A stretch of DNA of 64,000 nt from Psychrobacter raelei (GTDB taxonomy: Bacteria > Pseudomonadota > Gammaproteobacteria > Pseudomonadales > Moraxellaceae), in the NCBI RefSeq assembly GCF_022631235.3, contig NZ_CP093310.2, positions 1,798,001-1,862,000 on the forward strand, in the 5' to 3' direction. The notes beneath the pieces are model-generated. The model was not told where the DNA came from and searched no databases. It saw only the letters and a list, made by a program, of their open reading frames with translations. Of this stretch, positions 19,059 through 29,367 are shown piece by piece. Both the position numbers and the translations under genes were made by a program. How positions within the stretch are numbered: position 1 is the first letter of the stretch; each line of letters starts with the position of its first letter.

Positions 19059-21251
19059 TTAGCTCTTGATAAGCAGATACTCACTTGGTGCACCATGACT
19101 AGAAATATATAAATACCGAACCGCACGTGTAGCCGCCACATGGAACAAAGCACGTTCATTAATATCTGATAATCGCCGTTCTACCACGTCTTGTGATGAA
19201 TTGATTGCGACACTTAGTGGTACAATGCCCTTATTAATCCCTACCATCATAACGCATCTAAACTCCAAGCCTTTGATACGATGCATAGTAGCTAGACGAA
19301 CTCCTTCTTGAGATCTATCATCTGACTTTTGACGAGATAGTGTGTGCGTAGGCACTCCATTATTTTGCAGAATCTGGGCATAGTCCTCACAAAGCCTATT
19401 CGTACGAGCTACAAGACATATCTCTGAAAGAGACACATCCTCAACTTTTAATTGCTCAATTTGCTGTACTAGCCACTGGACTTCCCCACCTATATCTGAG
19501 AAGTTTTTAATGATGGGTTCTTGTCCTAATACCAAAGAGCGATAGTCATTAGTACTATCGATACCACCGTCTAAATCATCAATCTCTACATCTTCTAATA
19601 ATGCGGTTGCATAACGACGAATAAGCTCCGTAGTACGGTAGTTGATTTTTAACTTCCGACCACGTCCCCTAATATTGATACCACAGTGGCTGAAGCTTGT
19701 TTTACGTTTATAGATACGTTGATGTGCATCCCCTACGATAAATAGATCGTTCCTTTGTTCCGATACTAATGCACGTAGTAAACTTAAAGCCTCTGCTGAG
19801 AAATCCTGTCCTTCATCTACTACAACCGCATGATAGCTACGTTTGTCGCTACCAGTTTGTAGTAAATTGAGCGCATGGTGAATAGCATCTTCAACGGTTA
19901 CAAAGCCAGCTCTTGCTAATTGCTCACGCATCTCCTCAAATACTGGCCAAATTTGCGCACGTTGACGTCTATTTAAGGCAACACCTCGTCCTACACGGCT
20001 AGCGGCAAAGTAGTCACGGCGGCTGCGTACTTGTTGCGATAAGATAACGCGCTGCCATTCCTCTTTATAAAAACTATCAGGTAATCCAAGTTCACCCGGT
20101 ACTAAAGCCATTGCTTGAGACCAACAGTTATCATAGTGTCTATCCTTACCTCCAGGATAGACAATAGTCGATTGATAGCCATTACGTTTAACAAATTGAC
20201 TGACCCAAGCATCTAAGTTGACTACTTCAATTCGCTGAGCTTGTTCGGGCGTACAAATTTTTCGTAAATTATCTGCAATATCTAAAGCTAAGTTACTCGT
20301 AAACGTAGTAAACAGCAGACGAGCATCTTTTGGCCAGTCCGGCTGAGAAACTAACCAACGAGCACGATGCATGGCAACCACTGTCTTGCCTGTACCCGCA
20401 CCGCCTAACACTCTTACAGGGCCATTCCAATCGCGTTCTACTAACTGACGCTGTGAGGGATGTAAAAAAACACGCCAGCGTTCTAAAGGTGCATTTAACA
20501 TACGTCCAAGCTCCTGTTCATCTTCGGGAACATGGAACCGGCGCTGGGTTACGGGGTTATCTAAGGCTGCTTCGAAGTCCTCAATATCGACAGGCTCTGT
20601 TGCCTTGGACAATGAGTACTCTTGCAAAATCTCTTCAAGCGGTGTTCCTGCTGCTAATAAATATAGTGCTTCAAATGCTTCAATTGGCAATTGACGTTCT
20701 ATTTTTTCTAGTGCCACCTCACTGGTTAAAGAGTGGACTAGTGCTAAGCGCTCTTGTGGCACTCCTATACTTAGTAAAATATCATCTTCCAGATTAAACA
20801 AAGGCGTCGCAGGTATCGTATGTTGGTCTGACTGATTCTGCTCTTCAACTGGAGTGGGTGCTATATTTTGTGGCGAAGAGTCAGTCTCTCTCTGCTCTAT
20901 TTCATGCTCTACTTCAAATAACTGCAAAGATCCAGTGGTCGGGTGAATTTGGCAACGATGACGTACCGCCCAAGTATAAGCATCATCATGCTTATCTACC
21001 CATAGTAAAATATAAACGTTACCCTGATCGGGGCTAAGTACAATACCGCGATAATCTAAATCAATACGTACAGAACGAAAATTGGGATCGCGCGCATTTC
21101 GAATGACTTCATAATTAATACCAGGCGCACGTGGATTGGCCCGAAACTTACTGACGAAGTTCATAACTGCCTTTTGCTTAGTCCGCGGAATATTGGCAAA
21201 AGCTTGAAGAAATCCATCACCTAATGCTACTTTGGGCTGTGCCTTAGCCAT
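19059..21251 (-). CDS. RelE-like domain fused to UvrD/PcrA-type helicase
   Basis: A 730-aa fusion. Residues 1-105 resemble the RelE/ParE toxin fold, with a basic segment and the strand pattern FRSVRIDLDYRGIVLS ... VYILLWVDKHDDAYTWAVRH. From about 245 it is a superfamily 1A helicase: Walker A GGAGTGKTVVAMHRA (~290), Walker B VVVDEGQDFSAEAL, motif III-type VGDAHQRIY, motif IV NYRTTE and motif V/VI MHRIKGLEF and VAATRA. It is the last gene of the eight-gene block: its AAGGAG is formed by the final codons of the upstream giant helicase, so the two are coupled. Whether the RelE-like part has nuclease or merely binding activity cannot be read from sequence. Confidence 0.8.
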   Translation of the reverse strand: MAKAQPKVALGDGFLQAFANIPRTKQKAVMNFVSKFRANPRAPGINYEVIRNARDPNFRSVRIDLDYRGIVLSPDQGNVYILLWVDKHDDAYTWAVRHRCQIHPTTGSLQLFEVEHEIEQRETDSSPQNIAPTPVEEQNQSDQHTIPATPLFNLEDDILLSIGVPQERLALVHSLTSEVALEKIERQLPIEAFEALYLLAAGTPLEEILQEYSLSKATEPVDIEDFEAALDNPVTQRRFHVPEDEQELGRMLNAPLERWRVFLHPSQRQLVERDWNGPVRVLGGAGTGKTVVAMHRARWLVSQPDWPKDARLLFTTFTSNLALDIADNLRKICTPEQAQRIEVVNLDAWVSQFVKRNGYQSTIVYPGGKDRHYDNCWSQAMALVPGELGLPDSFYKEEWQRVILSQQVRSRRDYFAASRVGRGVALNRRQRAQIWPVFEEMREQLARAGFVTVEDAIHHALNLLQTGSDKRSYHAVVVDEGQDFSAEALSLLRALVSEQRNDLFIVGDAHQRIYKRKTSFSHCGINIRGRGRKLKINYRTTELIRRYATALLEDVEIDDLDGGIDSTNDYRSLVLGQEPIIKNFSDIGGEVQWLVQQIEQLKVEDVSLSEICLVARTNRLCEDYAQILQNNGVPTHTLSRQKSDDRSQEGVRLATMHRIKGLEFRCVMMVGINKGIVPLSVAINSSQDVVERRLSDINERALFHVAATRAVRYLYISSHGAPSEYLLIKS

Positions 21252-21254
21252 ACT

Positions 21255-24200
21255 TTACTCCTTATCTAGCGCTAGTTTGAATTGCTCTAGCCAATTATCA
21301 GTATCTAATGAAATAAATAACCAGTCTGTGAGCTGTGGAAGCTGATCTATAGACTCTATAAATAGAGCAATTTTATGATTGGGCCATGCAAGCTCTGCGG
21401 TACCTATAGTGGCGCCTGAATTATCCGTTAGATCAATACCTACGTCCGGAACTTCTGATATCAAGGCTTGAAGGTGTTTAATTTCCTCATCCGTCAGCTC
21501 ACTTAACTCACGTACATCTATCCATTCATTATCTATAGCAAGTGCCTCATCAGCTTGTCGAGTCACCTCATCGTCTTGTATTAACAAATGAGCAAAAGAT
21601 CCTGCCTGCAGTCCGGTCTGGGTAGCTGCATAAAAACTTGGTGCATATTGCAACAGGTTATATGCCTGCCAAATCTCACGCCACTTATCTTTTGCGTCTT
21701 CGATACGCTGACCACTAAATACAGAGTCTTGGATATTGATAAAGAGGCTTACCATAGGACTGGTAGTCGTTAATGTTTTTCTGTTAGCAACCTCAGTATA
21801 ACTTAGCAGATACCACGCGCTTGGCTGACCGCTAATATCTGATACCAGCCTCCAGTCTTGACTTTGATTGGGCATAGCACTAACTACAGCCTCATACCAA
21901 TTGTTATTAGCGGTTACTTGAGAAGTAATGAACTGATCTAGTTGGGGTCGCGCGCTCAGCTGCAAGATGGCTATGCACAAAGCACACTGAATTAACTCTT
22001 GGCGCGTTTGCTCGGTATCGGTGAGCCATGCAGACAGCCACTCAAAGCTGCCTTGCTCTAAGAGTCCTCTAATCTCTTGCAAACTTCTCCACTGATGCGT
22101 GGGGGCAAAGTTATCCCATAACTTATACCCTGGGCTGGACGGCTTGGCACTGTCCAACAAAAGCTTTGGCATACTGGAAGCTTTGGCGGTATTTTCAGGA
22201 TCTAAGTCATCCCAGGTTAACACCCAGACCTTGCGTCCTGAACGCAGTAAGCTCTGACGTTTAAGCACATCATCGGTCACAATGTCCTTATGATATTCAT
22301 AACCATCAGTATAGACAATCAGCTCATTATCCTTATTACGGTCGGCTTGCTTATGCGGACGTAATACAAAGTCTGCACGCGTTTGTAAAACACCCTCTTC
22401 GCTACCGAACTCAACCTGTGGCTCCAGTACCCACATACTAGAACCTGTATCAATTAAATAACCCGGCTTATTATTAACACGCTCTTTAATAACCTTAAAC
22501 CGTTTGCTTAACGCTTGTACAAACCGCTCTTCTAGAACGCTTTCCAAAATATGATTGGTTGGCACTTCATTTAGAGCCTCAATAGGTACTAACTTGTCCT
22601 TGTTAAACAAGATTTGTGTCAATAACTTCACAGCAGATTGGCGAGAGATATCTTGACGATGGTGACTGTTGCGATAGGCCAAAATACAGCTATAACACCC
22701 ATCTTTATGCTCATCGTTGACACATTTACACGTACTTAAATGATGTGACGCCATCTCGAGCATGGTAAATAAAGCGGTAGGGCTTACCATCAGTTGTTTT
22801 AGATAGCCTGTTCCCCCAGGAATACGATCATAGATAACCAAGTATTGTTTAGTACCCGATAAACTAGACTCTCGCATCTCAGTGACTTCAAGATGCTGAA
22901 CAGCACCATGAAAGTACTCTTTTAAACCTAAATTGATAGCGGCAATAAAGGATAGCCGAGCTGTTTCAGACTCTGCCACATCAGCTAAGGGTAATAAAAT
23001 GCGTATGGCTTCAGAATGCAGCTCACGATAAAGATATAAGCTTTCAAACCAGTCATTTTCTGACTCAATAGCACCTGGACGTGCTAGCTTACAATCTAAG
23101 GCATGAGCAAACTGACCTTTCTTAAGCTTCTTGCGGCGTACCATGCCGCAATATCTACAAATCTGAAAGCCTTTACGTGAGCTGTTCTTGCCAGCGACAG
23201 AGAAGCTATTAAACTCCCCAAACTGTTCGCCAAAGTTCACTTCTCTAAAAGTAGCGGTACTGACGTACTCAAAACCAAAAGGCAGCTCAGGATTGTCAAT
23301 ACGCATGGCATTGCGACAATTGCGCGGGTCTATATCAATAAGTAACTGACGCTGGAAAAACTTAGGCTCTCGCTGATCACTATCATCGGTAATACGGTCA
23401 TAACGGGAGTTGGCACGGGCATAGACTTGACGCAACTTAAGTAAATTTTGCTTTTGCTGAATATCGCCCCAATAAGGGTCTCCACATCGTGGGCATGCAC
23501 TGTGCTTATCCCCCGATAAAGTAACATCTTCACTATAATGGCAGCTTGGGCATAGGCGCCATTCGCTCGGCTTTGATAACCGCAAGTCCACCTGCTCAAT
23601 GCTAATCTTATGCTCAGAGACATAAAACACATTATCAGGTACCAGCTCATTTAATGCTGCTTGCGCTGAGCGCTGAAACTTCAAGGATACTTGCTCGTAG
23701 CTACTGTTACCTGCTTCGTTATCTGAGCCTATCCCCTCTTTTCGATCTGTCTTACGCACAATAACCGAATTTAACGTCACCCCCTCTTCAGGAAAAGCGT
23801 AGTTAGGTAACAATCCTTCGTCAGTAAAAAAGCTTAAAGTAGGCTGTTTGTTAATACTGTTGATCAATGAAAGCAAGGCTGAGCGCTCGCGTTTTAAATC
23901 CTCGAGCCTTTGATTGCGTGCTTCATCTTCTGGCTGCTTAGACAAGACCTCAAAGTTTTTCTTTAGATCAGCGGCACGTTTTTTATGACTTTCTCGGCCC
24001 TCTAATAACTCTTGAAGCCTATTAACGATGCGCCAGCTTAAAGGCGTGTACTCTGCAGCCTGCTCATCTGATAAGGTATTAAACGTTGATGTTGCACCTC
24101 TAGCCTGCAAGCCAATAAAAGACCTTAAATGAGCCTGTCCTTCTTCATCAAGTTCTTTAAATAACTGGACAAAACGGCCATATAGCTGCTCTTGATGCTC

Positions 24201-27200
24201 ATCAATAAAGCTTAAAATATTATTCGGGAAACTATTTTGCGTAGAAACAAGATTAGTGCCGTTCTTTTGCTTGTGTTGCAAGCTGTTTAAGACCATACCC
24301 ATCGTAGGTGCAATCGCATCTTCATTGACACCTGTGGCTACCCATCTATCAAAGCAATAAGCAATTAATTGACGTTCAAGCACTGCCATAGCGTTTAAGA
24401 AGATACCAGGTGTTGCCACGTCACCGGTAATCATCTCTAGTGGCTCTTCATAGAAATAGTTATCGTGATTATTACCATTGGCAATGGTCAATGCCAATGC
24501 ATTACCATTACTACGTCCAGCACGACCAATACGCTGCAAGTAGTTAGCTTGAGCCGGTGGTACAGAGCACAGTAATACGGCGGACAAGTCACCAATATCG
24601 ATACCCATCTCTAGCGTGGGTGTGGCAGAAAGCAAATTAACGTCCCAAGCATTTTTGCCATAAATGAACGACTGCTCAATGGCTAAGCGCTCCTTACCCT
24701 CTAGTAGCCCTGTATGTTCACTAGTGACCAAGCGCTTAGGAGAGGTCCGGTAAGCTAACTGTCCTTGCTGTCCACTATTTACCGGTTCATAAACACCTTG
24801 GCAGCTACTTTGTAAACACGGCATCGCATACCAGTTGGCTTGATTTTGTAACGAGATTGTCTGACGACTCCCGCATCTATTACAAGCGATACCGGCCACT
24901 GAGCTAACCACTTGCCAGCGCTCGGTATTTAGCAACCAGGCCCGCTCCCCTTTTGCTGTATCTTGTTCTATAAGCCACTTACTTCTTTTTAAGACATTTA
25001 CTAAGATATAAGCAGCTTGCTCATATTCGGCACTGGCCAATACGTCATCGCCATCAGCAATGGTCTTATTAAACCAGTTGTTGTACCAGTTACTATAAGA
25101 CTGCGAACCTCTACCTATGAGGTTTTGGAAGTTACTACTTACTGGCACCAGCGTTAATGCCGCTGGAGGCCTTGCCGAGAATCCATAGCCAGGCAGCCAA
25201 GGAATACGTGATAATAGATAGGTATTACCGCCTCCACTCACATAACCTTCTAAAATAGGGTCATAAAAGGCACCTTGTTGACGCAGTCTATTTAAGAAAC
25301 CCAGTAAGAATCTTTGGACTTGCTGAGTGGTTAGAGTCTGAAGCTGTCCCAGCTCTTGCTGCCAATGTGTTAATAACTCACCCACACATTCATTCAAAGC
25401 ATCTTGGTCAGGTTGAATCACTGCCACTGCTGAGCGCTCCAAGGTGCGTCCTATTCTAGAACGTAACCCTAGCTCAGTAAGAGCCTCCCAACGCAGCCGC
25501 TGAGATACCTGCTGCACCATATCTTTATCTATGGTGGCGCCATGTGAATTAATTAGGTCTTGATAGCCTGACTGCCACTGCATATTTGGGGCAATAAAAG
25601 TACCTATAAAGTTGGCATCGTTATTAATCTTACGCTGCCAATATCTTGGGACCTCATCGATAAAGCGCGATAAGGCCATATTATCACCCTCATCTCGTGC
25701 AACATAAGCAATTGCCTGACGGACAGTCTGATTATAGGTACGCGCACCAAAGAAGCCGGCCCGATGCGCCGCATCTTGCACAGAGTCTGAGAAAGCAATA
25801 AGCTTATGATCATCATTGCAGTGCGAACCATATATCTGGCTAATAGCTACACTGGCAAGGCTCGCTGCTCGCGAACCCAAAATCATCATACTGCCATTGG
25901 CTGAGCAACGAGGACAGTCATCGGTACGAATATTTTTGGTTTGACCAGCACGCTCAACTTGCTTAATCAGATACGGTACCCAGACCTTTAGCGTTGGCTG
26001 CTGACAGCTCTCACACTCAGTATGCTTATTGGGATATAGCTCACAGCATTGGGTACAGAGGTTGTAAATCTCACTAATGGCACTGTTTCTAAAAGAGAAA
26101 TCATCATCTGGGCTGACCGGATATAGTAAGACTGAATCAGGTGATTGTGAGAACCAACCTGCATAGAACCGCTGTAACTCAGGGTTAATAGCCCGCTCAC
26201 CTTGAGGTCTAATAGCCCCCCAAGCTGCAGCATGACATTCTCGGCAATGCAGGAGTGGCAAATGTAGCGGCGAGGTCGAGTCAATCAGGTCATCTGAATG
26301 GACTAATTTTGGCTCACGGCTAACGCTTGCTAACATACGCCTTAATTCACGCAACCAAAGCTGCACCCTAACTTGCAAAAACGGCCGAACTTTTTGCTTA
26401 GAAGCATCACTCCAGACACGGGCTGTAGAAATAAGCGCTGTTAGGCTGTCTAATAAGGCCAAAGCATAGTCAGTGCTGCTTAAGTTAAAGTCTTTTTGCC
26501 ACTGCTCCGCCAGCTGACGTAGATCGACTATCTGGTTGGACGCTCGTAATAAACTCAAAAAGGCAGTATGCTGGTGTAGGTATTCACCCAGCGCCACACA
26601 AGCGGCCTTATATTCATGGGAGTCACGGTCATCAACATCTAAGGCTAAGTCAACATCAAACCATAGCTTGGCTTGGCGTCTAAGATATACGCCTTGAGTT
26701 AAGGCTCCCGGCAGTAGCTCTCTTTCAAAAGCCTCCGGCCAATGAGCCAGTAGCTGAGGTCTGTCCTCAGCGCTAATTTGTGAGTTGCGTCTGAACTGCT
26801 CAATGTATTCATCAACCGAAATCCGGTCTTCTAAAATAATGCTGTCTAAGCCGAAATCTGTTGCAAACACTTCACTGGCATATTCCGCCAGTTGCTTGCG
26901 CGCACTCTCTCCGCCAATAGTCGCTGAAGTACCCACACAGGCAAGATTATCTTGAAGGTGGAGCTTATCACGCAGGCGTCTAATCAAGCAGGCAAGATCT
27001 GTGCCTTGTGCCCCATCGAAGGTATGCAGCTCATCGACAACAAGGTAGCGCAGCAAATCTTGAGTTTTTAGATTATGTTTCCATAACCCCTGATCTTTAG
27101 GACGCATGAGTAAGAAGTCCAACATTTTATAGTTGGTCAATAAGATATCTGGTGGATTGTCACGTAAGGTGTCTTGATTGGTAATGACTTGATCAGGGCT

Positions 27201-27734
27201 CATTACCCGAGAGTCTGACCCGCCATCACCCGTGAATAGACCAACTGTCAGCTTTGGTGTTAAGCCTGACACTTCTTTGGCAAAACGGCGCGCTTGGTCT
27301 GTAGCCAAGGCATTCATTGGATAGATGATAACAGCTTTAATACCCCGCCGGCGCTCTTGCAGGCAGTAATCTAATATCGGGTACAAAAAGCACTCAGTCT
27401 TACCAGAGCCAGTGCCGGTGGCAACCAGTGTAGACTGTGGATGCAGCGTCGCTAAACGCTCAAAAGCCCGCTGCTGATGCATATAAGGCGTAAAGCCAAG
27501 CGTGACCTGAGTTAATGGAGACTGCGCTTGGCTATCTGCTGTGCGAAACGGTAGCTTCACTTCAAGCCAAGGGCCTTTGAGCAGATTATTCGGGCGCTCT
27601 GGATCTTGTAAAAATTGCTCCATAAGCCCCTTATCGCCACGTCCCTGAAAGCCAGCAGTGGTCATTGGAAAACTGCTTGATAAGAAGTTTTCCAATTCAG
27701 TCTTTATTTCACGGGCAATTAACGAGGGCAACAT
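21255..27734 (-). CDS. Giant DEAD/DEAH helicase with DUF1998 and nuclease-like tail (DruE / DrmA-DrmB-like)
   Basis: A ~2,159-aa protein. The N-terminal superfamily 2 helicase shows Walker A ATGTGSGKTE (~110), DELH box in VVDELHTFDGAQG, GTSATIGG, and a second RecA-like part with QRIGRAGRSNGNAL. Several Cys-pair zinc motifs are scattered through it (CRECHAAAWG, CTQCCELYP, CNRCGSRQ, CPRCGDPYWG). A DUF1998/MrfB-type zinc module follows (DRIPGGTGYLKQL, then CKCVND...GCYSCILAYRN). Near residues 1775-1855 a PD-(D/E)XK/Vsr-like pattern appears (TRADFVLRP, VYTDGYEYH, VWVLTWDDL). DruE and DISARM DrmA/DrmB share helicase plus DUF1998 parts; here all are on one chain. ATG at 27734 has GGATG upstream; the frame extends to a TTG at 27758. 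Confidence 0.85.
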   Translation of the reverse strand: MLPSLIAREIKTELENFLSSSFPMTTAGFQGRGDKGLMEQFLQDPERPNNLLKGPWLEVKLPFRTADSQAQSPLTQVTLGFTPYMHQQRAFERLATLHPQSTLVATGTGSGKTECFLYPILDYCLQERRRGIKAVIIYPMNALATDQARRFAKEVSGLTPKLTVGLFTGDGGSDSRVMSPDQVITNQDTLRDNPPDILLTNYKMLDFLLMRPKDQGLWKHNLKTQDLLRYLVVDELHTFDGAQGTDLACLIRRLRDKLHLQDNLACVGTSATIGGESARKQLAEYASEVFATDFGLDSIILEDRISVDEYIEQFRRNSQISAEDRPQLLAHWPEAFERELLPGALTQGVYLRRQAKLWFDVDLALDVDDRDSHEYKAACVALGEYLHQHTAFLSLLRASNQIVDLRQLAEQWQKDFNLSSTDYALALLDSLTALISTARVWSDASKQKVRPFLQVRVQLWLRELRRMLASVSREPKLVHSDDLIDSTSPLHLPLLHCRECHAAAWGAIRPQGERAINPELQRFYAGWFSQSPDSVLLYPVSPDDDFSFRNSAISEIYNLCTQCCELYPNKHTECESCQQPTLKVWVPYLIKQVERAGQTKNIRTDDCPRCSANGSMMILGSRAASLASVAISQIYGSHCNDDHKLIAFSDSVQDAAHRAGFFGARTYNQTVRQAIAYVARDEGDNMALSRFIDEVPRYWQRKINNDANFIGTFIAPNMQWQSGYQDLINSHGATIDKDMVQQVSQRLRWEALTELGLRSRIGRTLERSAVAVIQPDQDALNECVGELLTHWQQELGQLQTLTTQQVQRFLLGFLNRLRQQGAFYDPILEGYVSGGGNTYLLSRIPWLPGYGFSARPPAALTLVPVSSNFQNLIGRGSQSYSNWYNNWFNKTIADGDDVLASAEYEQAAYILVNVLKRSKWLIEQDTAKGERAWLLNTERWQVVSSVAGIACNRCGSRQTISLQNQANWYAMPCLQSSCQGVYEPVNSGQQGQLAYRTSPKRLVTSEHTGLLEGKERLAIEQSFIYGKNAWDVNLLSATPTLEMGIDIGDLSAVLLCSVPPAQANYLQRIGRAGRSNGNALALTIANGNNHDNYFYEEPLEMITGDVATPGIFLNAMAVLERQLIAYCFDRWVATGVNEDAIAPTMGMVLNSLQHKQKNGTNLVSTQNSFPNNILSFIDEHQEQLYGRFVQLFKELDEEGQAHLRSFIGLQARGATSTFNTLSDEQAAEYTPLSWRIVNRLQELLEGRESHKKRAADLKKNFEVLSKQPEDEARNQRLEDLKRERSALLSLINSINKQPTLSFFTDEGLLPNYAFPEEGVTLNSVIVRKTDRKEGIGSDNEAGNSSYEQVSLKFQRSAQAALNELVPDNVFYVSEHKISIEQVDLRLSKPSEWRLCPSCHYSEDVTLSGDKHSACPRCGDPYWGDIQQKQNLLKLRQVYARANSRYDRITDDSDQREPKFFQRQLLIDIDPRNCRNAMRIDNPELPFGFEYVSTATFREVNFGEQFGEFNSFSVAGKNSSRKGFQICRYCGMVRRKKLKKGQFAHALDCKLARPGAIESENDWFESLYLYRELHSEAIRILLPLADVAESETARLSFIAAINLGLKEYFHGAVQHLEVTEMRESSLSGTKQYLVIYDRIPGGTGYLKQLMVSPTALFTMLEMASHHLSTCKCVNDEHKDGCYSCILAYRNSHHRQDISRQSAVKLLTQILFNKDKLVPIEALNEVPTNHILESVLEERFVQALSKRFKVIKERVNNKPGYLIDTGSSMWVLEPQVEFGSEEGVLQTRADFVLRPHKQADRNKDNELIVYTDGYEYHKDIVTDDVLKRQSLLRSGRKVWVLTWDDLDPENTAKASSMPKLLLDSAKPSSPGYKLWDNFAPTHQWRSLQEIRGLLEQGSFEWLSAWLTDTEQTRQELIQCALCIAILQLSARPQLDQFITSQVTANNNWYEAVVSAMPNQSQDWRLVSDISGQPSAWYLLSYTEVANRKTLTTTSPMVSLFINIQDSVFSGQRIEDAKDKWREIWQAYNLLQYAPSFYAATQTGLQAGSFAHLLIQDDEVTRQADEALAIDNEWIDVRELSELTDEEIKHLQALISEVPDVGIDLTDNSGATIGTAELAWPNHKIALFIESIDQLPQLTDWLFISLDTDNWLEQFKLALDKE

Positions 27735-27812
27735 ACAACATCCTTTTTTAGATACCAAGTCTGATATCTAGTATTACATAGGTGGGTCAGCACAAGCTCA
27801 ACAACAAAGCGA

Positions 27813-27924
27813 TTAATCCGTACGACATTTAATCCGTACGACATTTAATCCGTACGACATTTAATCCGTACAATATTTAATCCGTACAATATTTAATCCG
27901 TACAATATTTAATCAGTACGACAT
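27813..27924. repeat. Seven direct 16-bp repeats upstream of the giant helicase gene
   Basis: Seven units of exactly 16 bases start at 27815, 27831, 27847, 27863, 27879, 27895 and 27911. The first three read AATCCGTACGACATTT, the next three AATCCGTACAATATTT, and the last is variant. The first three and the last contain the palindromic core GTAC within CGTACG or AGTACG. The array begins just past the stop of the 478-aa gene and ends about 80 bases before the helicase ATG, so it lies where a promoter or operator would be. Confidence 0.95.
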
Positions 27925-27930
27925 GAGTAT

Positions 27931-29367
27931 TTAGCTCAAGAAGTAATCATCGACATCATCAACATTTTTTAAGATTTTATCTTCCTCAACTCCATAGGCC
28001 CGAGCCAAATCTACACTTCGAGTCAACAGGCTCACATTCAGATCAAAATCAAAGGCCGTCACGGTTAAATCGCCCAGCTTCCTATACTCTGTTAGGATAT
28101 GTGCTACCACATGCTGATATTTGGCATCTAAGTTGGCCGTAAACGCTGCCATCTTTTTGTTTAAAGCAGCTATCGTCTCTCCAGAGTCAACACCCATTAA
28201 GTTGACCATCATTTGACCCGCCAAGGAGCCAATGACAGCACCCAACACAGGAACAGGTATCAGCGTTTGTCCAGCAAATGTGGCCAACCCAACGATAGAG
28301 CTCTCAGCACAAATCATTAGCCCCATTGACGTGAAGTCATCTAGGGTAATCTCACCCTTATTATAATCACTGAACAAGGAGGCAATGCCTTTAGAGGCAC
28401 TGACCACAGCACCAGCAAAGGGAGCTGATAAACTGGCGTAATTGGTAAGCGAATACATAGCAGCACCTGATACACCGCCTATGACCGCCCCTTTGGCCGT
28501 ATCAAGACCCAGATCTTTCCAGTCCTCTGCCGTAAGCTCGCCTTTAAAGACGTTTTTGCCGTCTTTGTAATGCTTATAAAATCCGGCACCCAAAGAAACC
28601 CCTGCACCTACCGCTGCGGCAATCCCTGTCGCTTTAGCACCTTCTGCAAGACTTGGTTTGTGCTCATTAACGATGTCTTCTTTTATTCGCTGATTTTGCT
28701 GCTCTAAGTCTTGTTGATGGGTATCAAGCGTCCCATGCACCGTGCCTTGTTGAATCTCAGCATAATCAGACACGCCTGGTTTAACCACCTCATAAAAACC
28801 TTGTCCAGTACGGCTTTCTATCTCCGCAATATAACTTTTAATGCTCGCAATTGTCTTGGCGTTGAGGTTATCGACAGGCTCACCCTTTAAGATTTTATCA
28901 ATGACATCGAACTGGTCTTTGGGTATGTGATAAAAGCCCTTATTACTGGTAAAGTCTGGGTATTTATCTAAATGACCCACAACGCCTTTACCTAAAGTGT
29001 TGTTGATACCGTTATAGAACTTAGACTGTACCTCAAGATTATCCAATTTATAATCTGCAGGCGCTAAACGACCCACACCATCAAATGTCGCTACTTGCCC
29101 GCCGCCCTGTAAATAAGAGCGCGCATTTCTAATGCCGACTTCTACTTGCTCAGCAATCTCCCCATGCTTGGTACGATCACTGCCCAAAATATTTTCAGGA
29201 CTTCCAACGAACAATCTGACTTTATCGACTTCATTGACCGCCTTTGCAAAGTGAGAATCCTGTTGTAATAGGCTCGCGACTTCATCAGCCCGCCTTTGTG
29301 CATTGATATTATGCACAAAGGCGCCAATGGTCTGGTCCTTGGCGTAAGTCACTGACATATTATGCAT
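27931..29367 (-). CDS. Glycine-zipper multi-pass membrane protein, 478 aa
   Basis: I do not recognise the family. Residues 1-220 are soluble and mixed (VGSPENILGSDRTKHGEI, then a helical QQDLEQQNQRIKED linker). From ~235 there are several hydrophobic, Gly/Ala-rich segments: TGIAAAVGAGVSLGAGFY, a GAVIGGVSGAAMYSL segment, FAGAVVSASKGIASLF, and VPVLGAVIGSLAGQMMVNLM. GxxxG-type spacing suggests glycine-zipper helices as in pore-forming or membrane-damaging effectors. It is the second of a tightly spaced pair: the ATG at 29367 overlaps the previous stop by eight bases, and another ATG at 29358 sits one base after it. Its place inside a helicase/methylase block suggests a membrane effector. That role is inference. 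Confidence 0.7.
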   Translation of the reverse strand: MHNMSVTYAKDQTIGAFVHNINAQRRADEVASLLQQDSHFAKAVNEVDKVRLFVGSPENILGSDRTKHGEIAEQVEVGIRNARSYLQGGGQVATFDGVGRLAPADYKLDNLEVQSKFYNGINNTLGKGVVGHLDKYPDFTSNKGFYHIPKDQFDVIDKILKGEPVDNLNAKTIASIKSYIAEIESRTGQGFYEVVKPGVSDYAEIQQGTVHGTLDTHQQDLEQQNQRIKEDIVNEHKPSLAEGAKATGIAAAVGAGVSLGAGFYKHYKDGKNVFKGELTAEDWKDLGLDTAKGAVIGGVSGAAMYSLTNYASLSAPFAGAVVSASKGIASLFSDYNKGEITLDDFTSMGLMICAESSIVGLATFAGQTLIPVPVLGAVIGSLAGQMMVNLMGVDSGETIAALNKKMAAFTANLDAKYQHVVAHILTEYRKLGDLTVTAFDFDLNVSLLTRSVDLARAYGVEEDKILKNVDDVDDYFLS

